Assembly (NCBI GenBank): GCA_003497625.1
Contig: DNNO01000033.1
Coordinates: 1 to 57,670 of the forward strand
Source: Flavobacterium sp.
Lineage (GTDB): Bacteria > Bacteroidota > Bacteroidia > Flavobacteriales > Flavobacteriaceae
Length of the DNA stretch: 57,670 nucleotides
Direction of reading: 5' to 3'
In this document: one piece after another, positions 53,392 through 57,670 of the stretch
Position numbering within the stretch: the first letter of the stretch is position 1
How the letters are laid out: each line of letters opens with the position of its first letter
Position numbers and translations under genes: made by a program
Notes under the pieces: model-generated
The model's input: only the letters and a program-made list of their open reading frames with translations
Databases searched by the model: none
Told to the model about the DNA's origin: nothing

Positions 53392-53420
53392 TCAGAAAAT
53401 AGCTTTGGCACAATTTCTGA
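53392..53420 (+). promoter_or_regulatory. Inverted repeat and sigma54-like sequence upstream of groES
   Basis: TCAGAAA-N15-TTTCTGA forms a hyphenated palindrome enclosing TTTGGCAC. TGGCAC followed by GA ten bases after the GG resembles a -24/-12 promoter (consensus GG-N10-GC) with one mismatch. There is no CIRCE element (TTAGCACTC), which is the usual groE control element in many bacteria. Confidence 0.4.
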
Positions 53421-53466
53421 AAAACAACAAACAACAAATTAATTTTAATAAACAAAACATATAATC

Positions 53467-53742
53467 ATGTCATTAAACATTAAACCTATTTCAGATCGTG
53501 TAGTAATTGCTCCTTTAGCAGCAGAAACTACAACAGCTTCAGGAATTATAATTCCAGACACTGCAAAAGAAAAACCACAAAAAGGTACTGTAGTAGCCGT
53601 GGGAAATGGCAAAAAAGACTACACCATGACTGTAAAAGTTGGAGATACAGTTTTATATGGTAAATATTCGGGAACAGAATTCAAATATGAAGGTAAAGAT
53701 TACCTGATTATGAGAGAAGACGAGATTTACGCAATTCTTTAA
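53467..53742 (+). CDS. groS: Co-chaperonin GroES
   Basis: The Cpn10 signature [14 protein letters not shown] and the mobile loop [20 protein letters not shown] are present; 91 residues is standard length. It caps the GroEL ring. The ATG at 53467 is followed 38 bp after its stop by groEL. Confidence 0.98.
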   Translation: MSLNIKPISDRVVIAPLAAETTTASGIIIPDTAKEKPQKGTVVAVGNGKKDYTMTVKVGDTVLYGKYSGTEFKYEGKDYLIMREDEIYAIL

Positions 53743-53753
53743 TCACAGATTAA

Positions 53754-55406
<1,653 letters not shown>

Positions 55407-55446
55407 TTCGAAGTAAAAAGTACGAAGTAAAAAGTACGAAATATAA

Positions 55447-55478
55447 AAACCCCGATTTGAAATTTCAAATCGGGGTTT
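55447..55478. terminator. Long perfect hairpin terminator
   Basis: A 32-bp palindrome (AAACCCCGATTTGAAA and its mirror) followed by T-rich DNA separates groEL from the convergent DUF2490 gene. Confidence 0.88.
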
Positions 55479-55482
55479 ATTT

Positions 55483-56244
55483 TTATTTTCTCCAATCGAA
55501 ATTAGTTACATAACTTAGTCTTACTGTCGGATTACTTTCTTGGAATGTATTGGTATAATTCCAAATATTTTGATGAATGTAACTCAATTGAATTTGATGG
55601 TTTTTATCAAAATTATAACCAACTCCACCTATCAATCGATTTTGATTTAAAAACGTTTTTCCTGCATTCGAACCAATATTCACAAAAACCTCATCGCCAA
55701 ACAACGCAAATAATTTAGTTGCATCTTCCTTTTTTATCAAAGGATAATTGAATAAAAGCATATATCGCATTCGGTTTCTATAATCGTAATGATCTATTTC
55801 TAAATCACCATTCGATTGCATTGCTGGAACTCCAACATATCGAAATTCATCACGTAATCGGTGTGTAATTTTTAATTGTCCCCTATTATGAACAAACGTT
55901 CCTTGAATCCAAAAATGATTTTCGGGAATGCTAATTTTATTCATCGCAGGATTTCCGTAGGAATACGTATTGTAATGACTAAACCCAACGCTTCCCATAA
56001 ACTTTTTAGTAAACTGATAATCTACCGAAGGGCGAATAAAATACTGTTGTTTTTCTGAGAATCCGTTAGCATATCGCATCGTTACCTCAAACGAAAATGA
56101 AAAATTTTCCGTAATCATATTTTTTCCAAAATAGTGCAACCAAATATTGTTATTACTTCCTTTTACTTGTGCAAAAGTAGTATTCAAATTAAGAAAACTT
56201 GCTATTCCAATACAGAAAAGCAAGCTTATTTTTATATGTTTCAT
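55483..56244 (-). CDS. DUF2490 family outer-membrane-type protein
   Basis: A signal peptide (1-25, TTFAQ) is followed by a beta-rich sequence (NNIWLHYFGKNMI, FIRPSVDYQFTKKFMGSVGFSHYNTYSY, TVRLSYVTNFDWRK) typical of DUF2490, which is predicted to form a small outer-membrane barrel. Function unknown. Only three bases separate its start from the stop of the SulP gene upstream, so they are probably co-transcribed. Confidence 0.83.
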   Translation of the reverse strand: MKHIKISLLFCIGIASFLNLNTTFAQVKGSNNNIWLHYFGKNMITENFSFSFEVTMRYANGFSEKQQYFIRPSVDYQFTKKFMGSVGFSHYNTYSYGNPAMNKISIPENHFWIQGTFVHNRGQLKITHRLRDEFRYVGVPAMQSNGDLEIDHYDYRNRMRYMLLFNYPLIKKEDATKLFALFGDEVFVNIGSNAGKTFLNQNRLIGGVGYNFDKNHQIQLSYIHQNIWNYTNTFQESNPTVRLSYVTNFDWRK

Positions 56245-56247
56245 TAC

Positions 56248-57670
56248 TTATTGAACGATTAGATTTTTCCTTGAAGCTTTCGGGTGCGAAGATAAGGCTT
56301 TATGATTTTCTAAACCAATAATCGTGACTGTTCCACCGTTTTCAATAGCTTCATAATCGTGTTTGAAATGCTCTAAATTTTCCATTACAGAATGGTCAAC
56401 CAACTTGGTATTTTTTAAGCAAATACTTACTTGATAGCCTGGCGGAATTTCCTCTAATTTTCTTTTGATTCCCAAATAATTAGAGAAAATAGCGGCTTTA
56501 CTAATTTCAACTTTGTATTCATTATTTACAAAGGAAACTACTGTTGGCGCTTTAAAAAACGAAGAAATTGGTGTACCATTTACAACGTGAATAATCATTT
56601 TAACCAACATTCCTGCAGCAATTCCAAGTAATAAATCTTCAAATAAAGTTACCAAAACTGTCACCGTGAAAATAAATAATTGTTCTTTTCCGATGTGCAA
56701 CATGTGAATGAATTCTTTTGGATGCGCTAATTTTATTCCCACACTAATTAACATGGCGGCTAAAGCTGCGTTAGGAATCATTTCTAATAATGGAGCAGCT
56801 AATAAAACAAAAAGCAAAATGAAAAATCCGTGAAAGAAATTTGCCCAACGCGTTTTTGCGCCATTACTAACATTCGAAGAACTACGAGCAACTTCTGAAA
56901 TCATGGGTAAACCACCCAAAACAGCAGCTAATGTATTACCAATTCCAACTGCGATTAAATCTTTATTTGTGTTGGATTTTCCTTTGAATGGATCTAACAA
57001 ATCAATAGCTTTTACGGTTAACAACGATTCTAAAGTACCAACCAAAGCAAACATAATGACATATTTAATGAATAATCCGGTTTGATTAATTCCTGAAAAA
57101 TCGACATTCCAGTTGATATTATCTACTAAATTTCCGATTTTTACCAAAGCATAAGGTGGTTCGGTATGCGCAAAATCCATAAATAATTCACACGGAATAG
57201 CAAATAACAACACAACCAAAGGCGCTGGAATCATCTTAATGGATTTATTTTTGATATACGGCCAGCCCAACATAATTGCCAAACTCACTACTCCAATAAT
57301 CGAAGCTTTTGTATCTAAATTGATGATAAATTTTGGGATGTTTACTAGTAATTCAATTGGTCCCATTCCTTTAGCTAAGGCTGGATTATCATTCAATAAA
57401 ACTGGAATTTGTTTCGCAATAATGATAATTCCAATAGCCGCCAACATTCCGTGAATAGTAGAAAGTGGGAAAAAATCGGCTAATTTTCCTAATTTCAAAA
57501 CTCCGAAAAGAATTTGGATAATTCCGGCAACAACCATTGCTCCAAGCGCTAATTTCCAACCTAAATCGTTATTTCCTTGCCCAAACTCGGCAACAGCACC
57601 AGCAACAATAACAATTAAACCAGCCGCTGGTCCTTTAATCGTTAAACGAGAACCCATGAAAAACGAAACT
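56248..57670 (-). CDS. SulP family anion transporter with STAS domain, 5' end missing
   Basis: The gene reads into the right edge: the frame is open upstream of the apparent ATG (VSFF before MGSRLTIKGPAAG), and the SulP fold normally has two more helices before the SRLTIKGPAA motif, so the true N-terminus is beyond the window. The visible part has about ten transmembrane segments (GNTLAAVLGGLPMISEVARSS) and a C-terminal STAS domain (VSICLKNTKLVDHSVMENLEHF). SulP proteins carry sulfate, bicarbonate or other anions. Confidence 0.92.
   Translation of the reverse strand, partial: VSFFMGSRLTIKGPAAGLIVIVAGAVAEFGQGNNDLGWKLALGAMVVAGIIQILFGVLKLGKLADFFPLSTIHGMLAAIGIIIIAKQIPVLLNDNPALAKGMGPIELLVNIPKFIINLDTKASIIGVVSLAIMLGWPYIKNKSIKMIPAPLVVLLFAIPCELFMDFAHTEPPYALVKIGNLVDNINWNVDFSGINQTGLFIKYVIMFALVGTLESLLTVKAIDLLDPFKGKSNTNKDLIAVGIGNTLAAVLGGLPMISEVARSSSNVSNGAKTRWANFFHGFFILLFVLLAAPLLEMIPNAALAAMLISVGIKLAHPKEFIHMLHIGKEQLFIFTVTVLVTLFEDLLLGIAAGMLVKMIIHVVNGTPISSFFKAPTVVSFVNNEYKVEISKAAIFSNYLGIKRKLEEIPPGYQVSICLKNTKLVDHSVMENLEHFKHDYEAIENGGTVTIIGLENHKALSSHPKASRKNLIVQ

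Noticed and set aside
55410-55440. Tandem CGAAGTAAAAAGTA repeat after groEL
   Set aside because: Two short A-rich copies look like common flavobacterial intergenic filler; no gene or structure is attached.

Overview
The window is a piece of a Bacteroidota chromosome, almost certainly Flavobacteriaceae and probably Flavobacterium or a close relative. The evidence is the gldK-gldL-gldM-gldN cluster of the type IX secretion/gliding machinery, a type-B T9SS C-terminal domain at the left edge, many Bacteroidota promoters of the form TTG-N18/19-TAnnTTTG, very AT-rich DNA, and families typical of the phylum (GSCFA, DUF983, DUF2490, TPR-type histidine kinase, LptE-type lipoprotein).

Layout. (1) 1-11.7 kb: end of a T9SS-secreted protein, an AsmA-like protein, a lipoprotein, an aromatic amino acid hydroxylase, a rhodanese, a DUF4230 protein, an OmpA/PD40 protein, a GNAT-like transferase, DUF1761 and KTSC proteins. 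(2) 11.8-20.96 kb: an integrated mobile element of about 9.1 kb in the 3' end of an initiator tRNA-Met gene, bounded by a 16-bp direct repeat. It carries a metal-handling module (Cys/His-rich secreted protein, TonB-dependent receptor, cation diffusion facilitator), a predicted palm-domain polymerase behind a sigma70-like promoter and a structured leader, two serine recombinases and two small ORFs. No relaxase or conjugation genes are visible. (3) 21-32.2 kb: era, der, the LemA/TPM membrane operon, M23 peptidase plus MerR regulator, alaS, RidA and secreted proteins. (4) 32.2-36.7 kb: a GSCFA protein, a secreted YbjN-like protein, and a TPR-histidine kinase/NarL-type response regulator pair flanked by two related single-span membrane micropeptides. 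An 18-bp palindrome, ATACG-N8-CGTAT, lies 51-60 bp upstream of the start codons of both micropeptides, the YbjN-like gene and the distant OmpA/PD40 gene, so I propose it as the operator of this two-component system. (5) 36.6-46 kb: ABC-F ATPase, DUF983, FAD oxidoreductase, gldN-M-L-K and an arginase-fold protein that has lost its metal ligands. (6) 46-57.67 kb: topA, miaB, a sigma54-type activator, lptE, a TPR-like gene, secG, groES-groEL, DUF2490 and a SulP transporter cut by the right edge.

The points most worth following are the proposed micropeptide/two-component regulon, the recombinase gene whose 3' end appears to be exchanged when the element integrates (its reading frame continues across the reconstructed attP), and the element's polymerase-like protein with an attenuator-like leader.

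All calls come from reading the sequence and remembered family motifs; no database search was run.
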